Source of the DNA: Crocodylus rhombifer
Taxonomy: Eukaryota > Chordata > Crocodylia > Crocodylidae
Assembly (NCBI GenBank): GCA_038503035.1
Contig: JAVSML010021663.1
Span: forward strand, 62,001-126,000
Length of the DNA: 64,000 bases
Reading direction: 5' to 3'
The translations under genes were made by a program, and so were the position numbers. Shown here in pieces: positions 11,590 through 23,099 of this stretch (position 1 is its first letter; every line of letters starts with the position of its first letter). The notes under the pieces are model-generated. The model was not told where the DNA came from, made no database searches, and worked only from the letters and a program-made list of their open reading frames with translations.

Positions 11590-12890
11590 TTACACACACA
11601 CTGGTTTAAGTGATCAGCAACTGGTTTAAACTGTAACAGAACAGAACTTCAGTGCACATAAACCACTTTCAAAATTGCCAAAACTGATTTAAGATAAACA
11701 TGGTTGGATGTAGTATCAGACTTAACTGATTTAGATCAAACCAGTTTATGGACCTTCTGTTCCAGTTCCCTTCCTAGTTCAAGTTAACTCAGTCTCCCAG
11801 CATCCCAGGATGCTTTGCAGCCCTGGGCTATGCTGCTTACTCCAGTGGAGAAAGGACTGCCTTGCCCCTCTGCTCCTTAACTTGCTTCTTGCTTGTGTCC
11901 GTCAGCCCATAGGAACTGGGGAGCAGGGGAACAGACCCCCAGGCCCTCCTAGCCAGGGTCTACACAGCATGTGGGGGCAGGGAAAGCCCCTGTGGTGGGG
12001 GCTTTTCAGACCCTGGCAGCCTTCTCCTCTTCCCCTCCCACTTCCCAGCTGCTGATTTGCTTCAGAGGCTGACACAGGAGAGAGAGAGAAGGAGTCCTCC
12101 AGGCTAGGTGCCTACCCATGCAATCCTGCATGGGGGCACCAGGTCACCCCTGCTTTGGGGGGCTTCCCCCCACCACAGAGAGCTAAGGGGAATTATTTTT
12201 CCAAATGGCATTGCTGCTTGCCTTGGCCCCTGCAGGTCTCAGGTAGCTTCAGGGAGTGGCAGGAAATTCTCCTTCTCCTCCACAGCTGGTTTAGCCTTAG
12301 CTGCTGTAAGTCTGAGGCAAAACTATGCACGGTACCAGAGAAATTTCCCTCCCCTCCCTGGGCTATCCCTGAGATTTTCAGGGGCTAAGGCAAGGGGTTG
12401 GTGTTGGGGAGGAAAAGAATTCCCCTCGGCTTGCTGGGGCTGCCATGGCCTGAACGACCCTGGGCTGGGGTGGGAGGAAGCCCCCCAAGGTGGGAGCTCC
12501 CTGGTCCCATGCTGGGCTGCATGGGCAGGCACCTGGCCTGGGGGACTCTTCCTCCCTCCTGTGGCAGCTGGTGAAGCAATCAGCAGCTGGGAAGGGGGAA
12601 TTTCCCTCAGCTCCCCAGGGCTGCCTGGGCTGGGAGGCTCCACCCCCTAGGTGGGCCAGCAACTGGACAGGGGGCTTCTTAACCTCCTGTGTGGTTACAG
12701 CAGTGGTTTGGAGACACTGCTGGGCTGGCAATGGCCAACAGGCTGGGAGATGCATTCTAGCACCCCCTGTCTTCTGGCCTGGGTTAGTGCAGGCCTCCCC
12801 CTGCCTTTTCCAATTGAAAACTGAACATTAGCTCAGGTGGTTATCAGTTCAATCTGTGCTGCTTAGAGAAAGCTGCCTAGATTGAATCGA
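11590..12890. repeat. Unclassified repeat with GC-rich interior
   Basis: The AT-rich left part has repeated ACTGGTTTAA-type motifs (11600-11770) and a GC-rich interior (11800-12780). The right edge is AT-rich (12810-12900). The overall architecture resembles the other non-autonomous elements here, but I could not align its ends as inverted repeats. Overlapping open frames in it are composition-driven. Confidence 0.35.
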
Positions 12891-13022
12891 TTCCGCCTCA
12901 GGCTTTTTGACTGTGTACTTAGCCCCAGGGGTCAGGCCAGGGGTCCTGGAGCTGAGGAGCTCAGGCCATGTGGCTGGAGAAGCTGCCAGCCATGTGGCTA
13001 AGCACCCTGCTGTTGTGGCTGA

Positions 13023-13239
13023 CTGGGCACAGACTGCACCTGATGTTACCTTCTACACGTGAGTTGAGGCACATTAGTTTAAAGCACCGTTTGCTAGGAC
13101 CTGTATCTGTTGGTACTATCAAATGGTGCTTTAAATTAATCTAATGTGCAGTAATTGCTGTGTATTTGTAGACAGTGACACTTTACTGCACATTAGGTTA
13201 GTCTAATGTGCAGTAAAGTGGATGTGTAGATGAGCCCAG
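13023..13239. mobile_element. MITE-like inverted-repeat element
   Basis: The right end read on the minus strand (CTGGGCTCATCTACACATCC) resembles the CTGGGCACATCTACAC terminus of the 40165-40415 copy. Internally TAATCTAATGTGCAGTAA and GTCTAATGTGCAGTAAAG recur around an inverted centre near 13180-13210. The left end is blurred. Confidence 0.45.
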
Positions 13240-13618
13240 TAATGTCTGAGTTCTGCCTAAGTCCCTTGAAAGAACCAGATCTGTTGTGTGTGTGCTCAGA
13301 ATATGCCAGAACCACATCAGTGAGTTCAGTAGAAGGCAGAGTAGCCATCATTACTTCTACTGGAAAACATTGGAGGAGATATTGCCTCCCACCTTTTATT
13401 TAATAGCCTGGAGGTTGGAGCAGTTGCCAGGAAGCAGGAGACGTAGGTCCTAGGCATTCCTCAGGAGTTTCAAAACTACATCTCCCATAAGAGAACCCTA
13501 AACATCAGGCTATAATATAGTCTGGATTGGGGGTTAATTTAATGAGCCCTGCTGAAGTGGGGCCACTGTGAAGCCAAGAATACAAGAGCTAGGGGCCAGA
13601 AGCAGAGCAAGCAAGAGA

Positions 13619-13717
13619 GTCATAGAATCAATGAGTCAGAAGGGACCTAGACAGATCATCTAGTCCGACCCCCTGCCATGGGCAGGAAGGAGCACTGGGG
13701 GTGGCAGGGGTCATAAG
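13619..13717 (-). repeat. CR1 LINE 3'-end fragment
   Basis: TCATAGAATCAATGAGTCAG followed by AAGGGACCTAGACAGATCAT and a CCCCCTGCCATGGGCAGGAA block: the classic antisense CR1 3' end. Only about 100 bp is kept. Confidence 0.8.
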
Positions 13718-15574
13718 AGTGTCTGACTCCGTAGCTTGAATAGGACGCTAAGCTCAGAGGAAGATCTGAGTTTCAGCCTTTGCTCCCAGGATTGTTGATT
13801 CATCTTACATTAGACAGTCATTGGATGAAAACTACAAGTAATTCTGAGTGTTCAGGCTAGCACCCATGTTTCCTTCCTGCCCTCCCATCCTCACCTGAGT
13901 GTTATAGACACTGTATTGAGGAGTTGGACCATCTCTTGTTTCTCTCCTTCTTGTTCCATGACTTGTGTATTCTTAACTGAACAGTGGCCCAATATCAAGA
14001 GGAGCCACCTGTGACTGCTATATCCTGATGGTTAGCACATTCTCGTGGGTAGTGGATGATGTGGATTTGAAGCCTATAGGCTAAGGATAGCCTAGCATCC
14101 AATTCTGGTTGGTTGCTGTTACCATTCAATTCTGGTTGGTTGCAGAAGATGGACACTTACAGCAGCACCCCAACTAATTAAGCCTGACATAGTTAGGCAC
14201 CTTCTCTTAAAAGATGACTCAAGGCTGTGGATCTCAAGTAGATGTCAGCTCCGAACATGCAGCCCTAAGTCAAGCACTCTTGGCACCAATACATGAACAT
14301 GGAGGTTGCCTCTGACGTGCTGGAATTCCAGCATGTCAGAGCAGATTGATTAATTGAGTATGCTGGAGCATGGCATTTTTTGTGGCTTGGGCCTCCAGAG
14401 ATGCTTAACCTTCTCCATTAACTGCATAGGGAGTCCAAGAGCCTAATTACGCTTCCCTGAGTAATTCTCCTGGAGCCAGGTGCTTAATTGTGAGCATGCT
14501 GAAGCATGTGCTGGAGGCACTTACAAGACCAGTCTGAATTTTGCAGATGCGTCTCATCCCAAGAGATAAAAAGGTAAAATAGGGCAAATTAGCAGGGTGC
14601 CACAGCTGAAGGTTGCCAGGGTGACTGGCTAATGAGGTAATTGGCCAGATGGTGGCCAGGAGAGCAGACAGCACCAGGAGAGCATTTAAGCACAGGGCTG
14701 GGGCTAGTAGGAGCAGTCTTTCCCGGGCTGCCACCAGGGAAGCCCAGGACACCAGGTTAGTAGAGGCCTATATTCCTAAATGGGCAGAAGGCTGCTGCAC
14801 GTTTATTATTTATGTTATGTGTACCAGTGGTTTGTGGAACAGGCTGTAGGGGAGGTGGAGACCTCATTGGTGCCCAGGAGGGCACTTGATTGTCTTGAGC
14901 CGTAAGTGAGCCACAAAGGGGACAAAGGCCCAATGCCAGTGAGGGTGTGCACACACAGAGGGGTCAGGGGAGGCTAATGCCTTGAAGCCAAGTCCTATCC
15001 AGTGGGCCTAGAAGGGCCAGAGGCCAAGGAGGCTGAGGCCCCAACAAAGGGTAACACTCATGTGGCATGGGTAACTACTGCCTCGAGTCAGGGGGCAATT
15101 GTCCCCCCCCCCCCCCCCAGTGGCCAGTCAGCAACCGGGAGGGTGGGTTCCCCCCATGGCTAATCACACCGAGCTGGAAGTGCAAGTGGTGCTTCTCCTG
15201 GTGCTCCCACTCCCTGGCCAGCACTCTCAAGGGGGGCACCAGCACTCCCACCTACCCCCACTGCCTATTGCCTAAGCCGGGAACACTGGCTGTCAGGGTG
15301 TTCACGTGCACCCCTTATGCATCACCACTGGCATGAGGCATGGTAAAGAGGAGGTTACAGAGCCTTGCAATTAGCCCATAAGGCTTTGGGTGCCCTGCTG
15401 AGCACAGTTGATTATAAAGGCCCAGCCAGGGGCCTGAGACCAGTGGAATCAAATCCTAGCAAAGTTCTGGGAGCATCCTCCCTATTCATCTATAATCCAT
15501 CAAGGCATGGCAGGAGAGAGAGCACCATAGGTGCAGCGCAAGGCATGGCCATGGAGCTACCGGGGGTATCATGG

Positions 15575-16951
15575 CCAGCACTCGCACACTATTTTATTGA
15601 TATATTTACAGTTTTAAAACAAAAAGCCTACCAGCGCTTCAATCATTATAATAAAATACATTCTAAATACCTGTATGTTTTGACATTTGATTTTGGGTTC
15701 TATCATAGAAAACCAGAGCTCCTCTGCCCCCTTTGCTCACCAGGACATGGGTCTACCTGTGGCTGTCCCCCTGGCTGCTTTGTGGTGCTGAGCAGCCCTG
15801 ATATGCCAGTGCTCTGCCTCTGTCCATGCCATTGACCCTTACTCCCCAGCCACAGCCTTCCCAGCCCTGCTAGTGCCTCTTACTCCTGTCCCACAGTCCC
15901 CACACTGCCCTCCTGGCCATGCCAGTGCCCCTCGCTCCTGACCTGCAGCCTCCAACACCTAAGCCATGCCAAGACCCACCACCCAACCCTGTCAGAGGGG
16001 GTGCACAGTTGCCACGTCTACAGGCCTTGGTTTCTGCATCCTGCCCACTCCTTGCTCCTTGACTTGTGGGTGCCAGCCACAGCTAGCCAGCAGTGCCTGA
16101 GCCCCTGCTGCTGTGTGTGGGAGGTGGTGGCTGCTGTGGCTGGAGTGGAAGAAGGAGCATGGAGCCTAGACCCTCCCCCCAGCCTGCAGGCAGCATGGCT
16201 GGAGCAGAGCTGAGTGGAGCCTGTTGGGAATATTGGAATGATTCAGGCTGCCCACTGGGGCTTGGAGTTCCCTGCCCTGGTGTCCTCTCTCTGGGGGCCT
16301 CCAGTGGGTGGGACCTGGTATGGGAGGATGGAGCAAGGTGTGGAAGCTCAGTGCTGGAGCCCCACACCATCATGGCAAGGCGCCCCTCTCCACATGAGGG
16401 CAGCAATGGCAGTGTAGAGTTATGCCCCCCTCCCGTCCCCCCCACTGCTGCTGGGTGGACAGAGGGCGCTTAACTTTGGCGGTGTGGCTGGCACGGGGCT
16501 TTCCAGTGGCGGTGGTAGCACCACCAAGCCTCCCTGCTTTGCTCTACCCTTTCACACCAGGTCCTGTGTGCTGGGCTGCAGAGGTGGCTCATGCTGTGTG
16601 GTCCATGCAGAAATCTTGGAGGGGCACATACTCCCCCGACATGTCACCAGTGGGCCTTCCCAGATGGTCGCCAAGCCTTGGCCCTCAAACTCCCCCTCCC
16701 CCATCCCATAGACTTACCTTTATCCAGCTGCCAGGGCTGCTCCTACTACACTGCCTGGCTGTATTGCTGGCCTTGTGTGTGTACCCATGTGCTCCCTCAT
16801 GCCTCCCGTTGCCATCCCCGCCACTCCACCAGCCCCAGTCAGCCCCTTGCAGGCTAGAGCTCTGCCAGCCTGAGAGGGGAAATCCATGGTTTCCAGCTTC
16901 AAAGGGGAAAATCCACGTTTTTCCATTGAAAACAGAAAACCCAAGTCCCTG
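15575..16951 (+). mobile_element. hAT-like non-autonomous element, copy 1 (left-truncated)
   Basis: Collinear with the fuller copy at 31862-33388: shared AT-rich block (TTTTATTGATATATTTACAG; CATTCTAAATACCTGTATG), shared 'cctttgctcaccagga', a GC-rich interior, and a shared right end of repeated GGGGAAAATCCA units closing with AAAACCCAAGTCCCTG at 16951. The left terminal repeat seen in copy 2 is absent here. It ends 394 bp before exon B. Confidence 0.75.
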
Positions 16952-17345
16952 GTAATTATTAACTCTTCAGCATTGAAAGGTGAGGAATTTCTCTCCTGTG
17001 CTCTAATATGTTGGCAATTGGAGTTAAGTGCCATTAGGTTTTAGGTTTAAATTTCCTAAGGTCCTCAACTAGTGAAATCAATGTAGCTTCATCGATTTCA
17101 AAAGAGCTACCCTGATTTAGAGCAACAAATTATTTGGTCCACAGTATTCTTCTGTGCCTATTGAAGAGAAATTTAGTAGCAAATATAAGTATACAGACAC
17201 TAGCAAAAGAGTATAGATTGCTGAAATAAACAAGCACTTGGTCTGCTTGTAGTGCATTTCAATTTGTATTGTCAGTGGGTTACATAATTGCTATATCTCT
17301 GGTGCATTTAATGCATTTAACCCTTCACTTTTACTTTCTGTGCAG

Positions 17346-17459
17346 GCTTTGTGGTAGCTACCCACAGGAGATTATGGTTCCTGTTTGGATCACGGATAAG
17401 GAACTGGAGAGTGTGGCAGGCTTTCGTTCCTGGAAACGTATCCCTGCTGTAGTTTACAG
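17346..17459 (+). CDS. MTMR3: MTMR3 exon B: phosphatase domain
   Basis: 114 bp, acceptor CTTTCTGTGCAG, donor GTGAGA. It encodes LCGSYPQEIMVPVWITDKEL then a block ending in FRSWKRIPAVVYR. The W-I-T-D and F-R-S-W-K-R-I-P segments are hallmarks of active and inactive myotubularins. Its first base completes Lys from exon A, and its last two bases (AG) join the first base of exon C to make Arg. Confidence 0.96.
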
Positions 17460-17962
17460 GTGAGACCCCCAAATAGGAACAGTCACTTTCATCAAACTGG
17501 GTTCTGGGCTTTTCGGCAAAAAAAAACCTTATGGTAATTGAAATAGGCAATCTTAGGTCATAATGAAATGAACTCAGATGTTAGTGTAGTAGAGCTCAAA
17601 ATGAGTGGTAGACACTACAATGGAAGGTAAGATACCTGCAACAGACTTTGTAAATAGCAGGAAATACCAGAGTGACCTGCATAGTATCTTTGCTTCAGGG
17701 TGTGCATGATCACAGGGATTAGAATGCTGTATGGGCATGTGAGAGTAGCCTGGTCACATTTTGTTTCCTCATTCCTCTGTAGCGTTTTCAGCTCCAGGTT
17801 ATTTGTGCCTTCATCCTTTTTTGTTTGTTTGGTTGGTATTTTACTGTTGCAGAACTCTTAGGTCAGACTGTAGCCTGTTACTCACCTAATCATTTTCTGG
17901 ATATTTTTTCCTTCCTCTCAGTTTATACCTCCTTGTAATAATAGTGTACAGAGGCCGTAGTA

Positions 17963-18480
17963 CAGGGGCAGGCAAAATCTGGCCCACAGGCTGGATCCGA
18001 CCAGCAGCCCCTGACCACCTGGTTGGGGCCAGTTTCCATGGAGACCCCAGCAGCTGCCGCCCTGTAATAGCATGGAGCTGGGGTTTCTGTGGACACTGGC
18101 CCCAGCAGCACTGGCACAGCGCACGTCAGGGCGTGTAGCTGCTCTGCAGCTGGACTGAGATCTGGGCAGAAGCGTGCAGGCAACGAATTGCGGCTGTGCC
18201 CCAGCTCCTTCCAGTGGTGACGGCATGGTCCAGAGCTGGGGCAGAGCAACGCTCTGGGCATGCAGGCAACGGATCACAGCGCTTACCCAGCTGTCACCAC
18301 AGCAAGATCCACGCCCTTCTGGCATTGCTGGGGCCGGTCTCCATGGAAACCCCAGCCCTTCCCTATGGCAGTGTGGCTGCTGCTGTGGTTTCCACAGAAA
18401 CCAGCCCCAGCCATGTGGGCAGGGGCTGCTGGGAAATGGAGTCTTGCTGCTGGCCAGATCCTCCATTTTGCCCACTCCCG
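17963..18480. mobile_element. hAT-like element with GGCCCACAGGCTGGAT ends
   Basis: The left end CAGGGGCAGGCAAAATCTGG and, on the other strand, the right end CGGGAGTGGGCAAAATGGAG form imperfect terminal inverted repeats. The interior repeats GGAGACCCCAGC and GGAAACCCCAGC units in both orientations. The ends belong to the broad CAGGGG(T/C)(G/A)GGCAAA hAT family common in sauropsids. No clear duplication is visible at the flanks. Confidence 0.65.
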
Positions 18481-19184
18481 GTAACAACTGGCAATTTGGG
18501 GGGATTTGTTAATTTCAGAATACATGAGAACCATCTGGGTAGTTCACAGTGCACTTAGTTCATAGCTGGTTGCCACACTCAACTGGTTGCTGCAGCTTTC
18601 ACTTCAAAGGGTGACGCTTCTCTATCAGCTGGAGCTTAACAGTGATTCCATGCAGCTGTTTGCTGTGGCTGTATATATTCCCTGACTAGTTTGCAAGCTC
18701 TCATCTTCGGAGGGAAGTGAGGAACCTAACCCTGTGAAGGATCTGTGTTTTGCTGTATTTAACATGGTACAAATGAGACAACGTTATGAATCCTCTAAGT
18801 TTTTTTTTTTTCTTGCCTCTCAGTGCTTGTCAGTTCTGTTCTTAAGCAGAATCTGAATATTATCAATTGTGAGGAAATCAAGCATGATTTACTTATACTT
18901 GTTAACAGTCCCCTTAATTTCTGAAAGGACTTATGACATCTTTATATTTCTATAATAACTTCCATTTTACAAAAGGCAGGATAGATTTGTACCTTGCAGG
19001 CTAGGAACAAACATTGCATTTGTCCCTGGACAAGTTGTATATGCGTATGTTCCCAGAACAGAAATATCTTGGAATTGGCATGTACACAACTCACTTTTCT
19101 AATTGGGGTTTAGTGAGCAGCTGCATGTACTGCTGCTTTTCTGCTGTTGATTCAGAGATGCAGTATTGGGATAACCACTTAAAC

Positions 19185-20549
19185 CAGGGATGAGCAAAAG
19201 GTGGCCCATGGGCCAGATTCAGCCTGCCAGGTCATTCTATCCTGCCCACAAGGCCCCTAAAAAATTTAGAAAATAAATACTGATCTGCACCTGGCTGCCT
19301 GTCAAAGCTGACAGGAGCCAGGGGCAGTAGGACCCAGGGGAAGCTGCTGGCAGGATCAGGCAGCTGTAGAAGCAAGGCCTGTCCAGCCCTGCCTACCCCC
19401 AGCCCTCAGCCAGAAGCCGCATGCTGAGCAGAGGCTTCTGGCCTAGGACTGTGGGGCTGTTCCTGCCTCCCTGTACCAGAGGGAAATTCAGATAAGAAGT
19501 GGTGGGAAAGGAGGCAGGGGAGGATCACAGGCAATCGCCTCAGTCTTGAGGGTCAGGCCAAGCCCGCTGCAGTCCCATCCTGCAGCCGGGAACTGCATGG
19601 TGCTGCAGTGGTCAGTGTGGGGTGGAGAGGAGCTGCAGCAGCCACAGACAGGGAAGTGTTAAAAGTAGCAGCAGGCGGGGAGGAAGGGGCAGCAAGTGGG
19701 TGCAGGCCCACTCTACCTAATGATGCAGCTCGGCCCAGCTCCATAGAGCCCCTTCTAGCCTGTGTCCCTGCCATCTGCTCTGGGCCCCACCGGTGCTGGC
19801 CCTGGCATACCGTGCAGGCCCCACACTCCCACCCAGCTGTTGCTGTGCTCCCACCCATACACTTGCCCCCTCCCCCCCCCCACAGTCATTTACCTGGTGC
19901 TGCCACTGCTCCCCTCCACCCCCCTGCTGGTTGCTCTGGTACCACATGGTTCCTCGCTGCAGTGCTGGGCCACAGTACACAGCAGGAGCTAGCCTGGCCC
20001 CTGTGATTCTCAGCCAGCCCCATGTGGGGTCAGCCAGGCTAGTCAAGTTCGTGTTGCATCCTGTGGTCTCCGCCCTGCAGCTGGGATGTGGTGACAGAGT
20101 GTTGCCTGCATTGGCCCTCAGCTATTTGTCATTCACACCTCCACTCTGGGGCTCTGCACCACACCTGCCTGCCTCCCTCTGTTCCACGCTGCCTCCCTCA
20201 GCTTGGTGCCGCTTCTGTGGGGCTCCACAGTACCTCCCTGGGGTCCTTTGCCAACAAATCTGGTCCCTACACTTCCTCTGCTTGGTTCTGCACTGCAGGA
20301 TCAGGCCCCACACTTCTTTCAGCTGGTCCCTGCATGGCTAGATGGGGTCCTGGACCACATCTGCATGCTGATCCAGTATGCTATCCAATGTGTGAGCCTC
20401 CCATTGGTCTGGAAATTTGTCAGCAGTGGAGCAGCAGCTTCTGTCACTGCTTCCTCACTGCCAAACTTTCAGACCTTTGACCCCTGCTAGCCTGATGGCC
20501 TGGCTCCACAGGCTGGATCTGGCCCACAGGCTGGAGGTTGAGCACCCTG
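19185..20549. mobile_element. hAT-like non-autonomous element, 1.37 kb
   Basis: Left end CAGGGATGAGCAAAAGGTGG then CCCATGGGCCAGATTCAGCC; the right end on the opposite strand reads CAGGGTGCTCAACCTCCAGC then CTGTGGGCCAGATCCAGCC, a clear terminal inverted repeat. The interior is GC-rich with several overlapping spurious frames. The flanks ACTTAAAC and GTCTAAAT share only part of the bases, so the target-site duplication is doubtful. Confidence 0.7.
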
Positions 20550-21465
20550 GTCTAAATGGTTACACTTTGTCCCAGGATGAAATGATTTACACTGGGACAA
20601 ATGCAGTGGTTTTTTTGTAGGTCTAGACCAACTAAATCATAGCTACATAAGCTTTCATAAGGAGTGGTTTACTTCACCAGATGCTGTTTTGCATTTTACG
20701 TGCATTCCTTTTGTACATGGATTTTCCACTTTATCTGAAAAAGGACATCAAACAGTTTGAAATACTGGGAAATCCATCTTTTTCTTCTTACCTGCTTATC
20801 ACTGTCTATTACCATAGAAGTTCTTCTTTAGAGGAGAGGGAAGTGGCTTGGAGAAACAAGTAAAGTTTTAACTGAAACCCTCTGTCCTACTTGGTGCTAC
20901 ATGATGATTGTACTGACAGGCTGATATACTACTGTGACTAACTCTGGTACCAGTATTGTTTTGGTTATTAATGCCTCCTCATTCTGGGGAGTTCTGGCAC
21001 TATAAAGATGACCAAACAGATATTCTTATCACAGAATAAAACTTGTAAATGTTCCTGCTGTTCTTTTATTTGTTAGGAGTTTTCTAGGTACAATAAGATT
21101 TTTGGGGGGGGAAAAAACTCAGACCCAATCTTAATACTGTTGCTGATAAAGCCATAGCTGAAGGAGCTGTCATGGAAATTGTTGTGTTTGTATAAATGTT
21201 CAGCTACCAGCCCTGTGATTGCATTGCTAAAAAATGTGTAATAGTAGTTGCCTATTAACGGATACAATGAGTAACAGAAGTCAGTCTGTCGTGTAAAAAT
21301 TCTCTAATGTCAAATGAAAGTCATAATTTCTAAGTGAGGCTGCACTTTTGTTGCAGTAAATGACATTGCAGATGCAAGGGAGAAAAAAAATTCATAGAAA
21401 CCTAAGTTTTCTTCTGGGTGCATTTCCCTGCTGTGGAGCACTACCATGTAGGGGTATAGTGTGTA

Positions 21466-22170
21466 GTCGGGGTGTCTGAAGCAGGCTGTATTTGATTCGG
21501 ATTCTGCCCAAATCAGGGACAGGTGATTCGATTCGTTGATTCGGATCACTGTCCCTGATTTTATTCAGCCAAATCTGAATCTGAAGATTCGATGCTAATT
21601 CTGAGAACTAGTGGTTCAGCCACAGACACAGCTTTAAAAGATTTTTCTACCTACTTTGAGGTAGCAGGCATGGCTTATGATTGCTGCAATGCTGGGGCAC
21701 ATGGAGTGTCCCACAGGAGTACAGGGGGCCCTCCATGTGCTTGGCAGCAAACCCAGAACTAGACCAGACCACTTCCAGGTCCACTTCCAGGCAGTTCGCC
21801 ACAGGGGGACCCTGGATGCCCACCCCAGACCCAAGAGGCATGAGTTACCGAGCCACGGGTCCCCCCTGCACACTGCCCGACAGACCCAGAAGTGAACCAG
21901 AAAGTCTTCTGATCCACTTCCAGGTCTGCTGCCAAGCATGCTGGGGAGCCCCCCCCCGCCGTGCTTCCCTGCATCGCAGCACTCACAAGCTCCTGCTACC
22001 TAGAGGTATGTAGAAAAAAACATTTAAAGTTGTCTCTATGTCCATATCTCTCTGAATTGATTCAGAGGGTTCTGATTCGATTTGGAGAGATTAAAGGGTC
22101 CTCTGATTCAACTCAGATTCAGAGATTTGGCCACCGAATCGACTCGGGGACCAAAGCTTTGTATAGCCCT
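21466..22170. mobile_element. hAT-like element, GATTCG family, copy 1, perfect 8-bp TSD
   Basis: 705 bp flanked on both sides by AGTGTGTA (21458-21465 and 22171-22178), a perfect 8-bp target-site duplication typical of hAT elements. Ends carry GATTCGG-rich inverted repeats; the right end on the minus strand begins AGGGCTATACAAAGC. The interior is GC-rich and non-coding. A second copy in the same orientation lies at 42619-43397. Confidence 0.85.
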
Positions 22171-23099
22171 AGTGTGTAGGACCAGTGCTCTACTTCTGTA
22201 CTACAGATCAACAGTGATTCATTTGCCTACTGAGAAGCGCTGCCTTGTGGTAGCTGTATGTCGAGCTAATACTCCCTTTCTTTCTCATAAGCAATATCTC
22301 TGTCTGAATTGCATCTCCTGTTAGCCCATTCATTTTGCCTTCTGAGCTAGTGGAAGGGTACCTCATACAACAAGCATGGAGCCTCCTCAGATTTATGGTG
22401 TTCATGACTATGACTAAATCATACAGTGGTGTAAAAAAAAGTTTGTCTTTTAAATTCCGCAGATATCTTGAGAGAACGTTGAGCACTGCCCCTGCTCCTG
22501 CCCCTTCTTTATGGGAGTACACACCTCAGAAAGATTATGAAATAAAAACTTAAATTATTTGGAAAATAACAGAGCCAAAGGAATGATGGTGCCATATATC
22601 AGGGAATATCTGAGATATTCAGATATCTGAATGTATATAAGAAGAGTAACTGTCGTCTTAAGAGAGATGTGGGTTTTCCAAAAAATTTTGAATTGGTATT
22701 TTTTCTGGAAAATGTTTCCAATGCCCTTAATAGAGCATGATCTGATTTAGCGTGTTTATTTGACTTATATTTAGTAAACAAAACTGAAAAATTCCCCCCA
22801 TGTTAATTTTATGTCCCAATAGTCACAAGTATTTGAACTGAAATATTTGATTAGGAAGAAAATTAAATACAGCACACTTAGTGTGGTTTAAATGTTATAT
22901 TCAAACAAATTCAAAGCTTTATGTGGAAAGAAATTATTTTTATTGGAATACTTGTAAAAATGTAAAGACAATACACAATAGCATGCACTTTCCTTATGTT
23001 GTTTGTTTAAATTTAAGAAAAAAAACCAAAGGCACAGAAAACTGTTGACACACTAATGTTAGCACACCCAAAGAACTGTGCATGATATGCTGTAGTTGT

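Larger units (their letters stand above)
11169..17345 (+). other. MTMR3: Intron A-B
   Basis: 6.2-kb intron. It holds a TTTAAACC-type repeat with GC-rich interior (about 11590-12890), a MITE-like stretch (about 13023-13239), a CR1 scrap (13619-13717), a tRNA-like scrap (about 14020-14085), repeat-like DNA without a class at 14560-15450 including a 16-base C run (15103-15118), and the hAT-like element ending at 16951. No exon was seen. Confidence 0.7.

Noticed and set aside
12108..12755. Overlapping frames up to 180 codons on both strands
   Set aside because: GC-rich repeat interior; the translations are Gly/Pro/Trp-rich and mutually overlapping, as expected by chance in such composition.
14560..15450. 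Possible LTR with a TATA-like box
   Set aside because: Composition looks repeat-like, but no paired LTR, primer-binding site, polypurine tract or retroviral coding was found.
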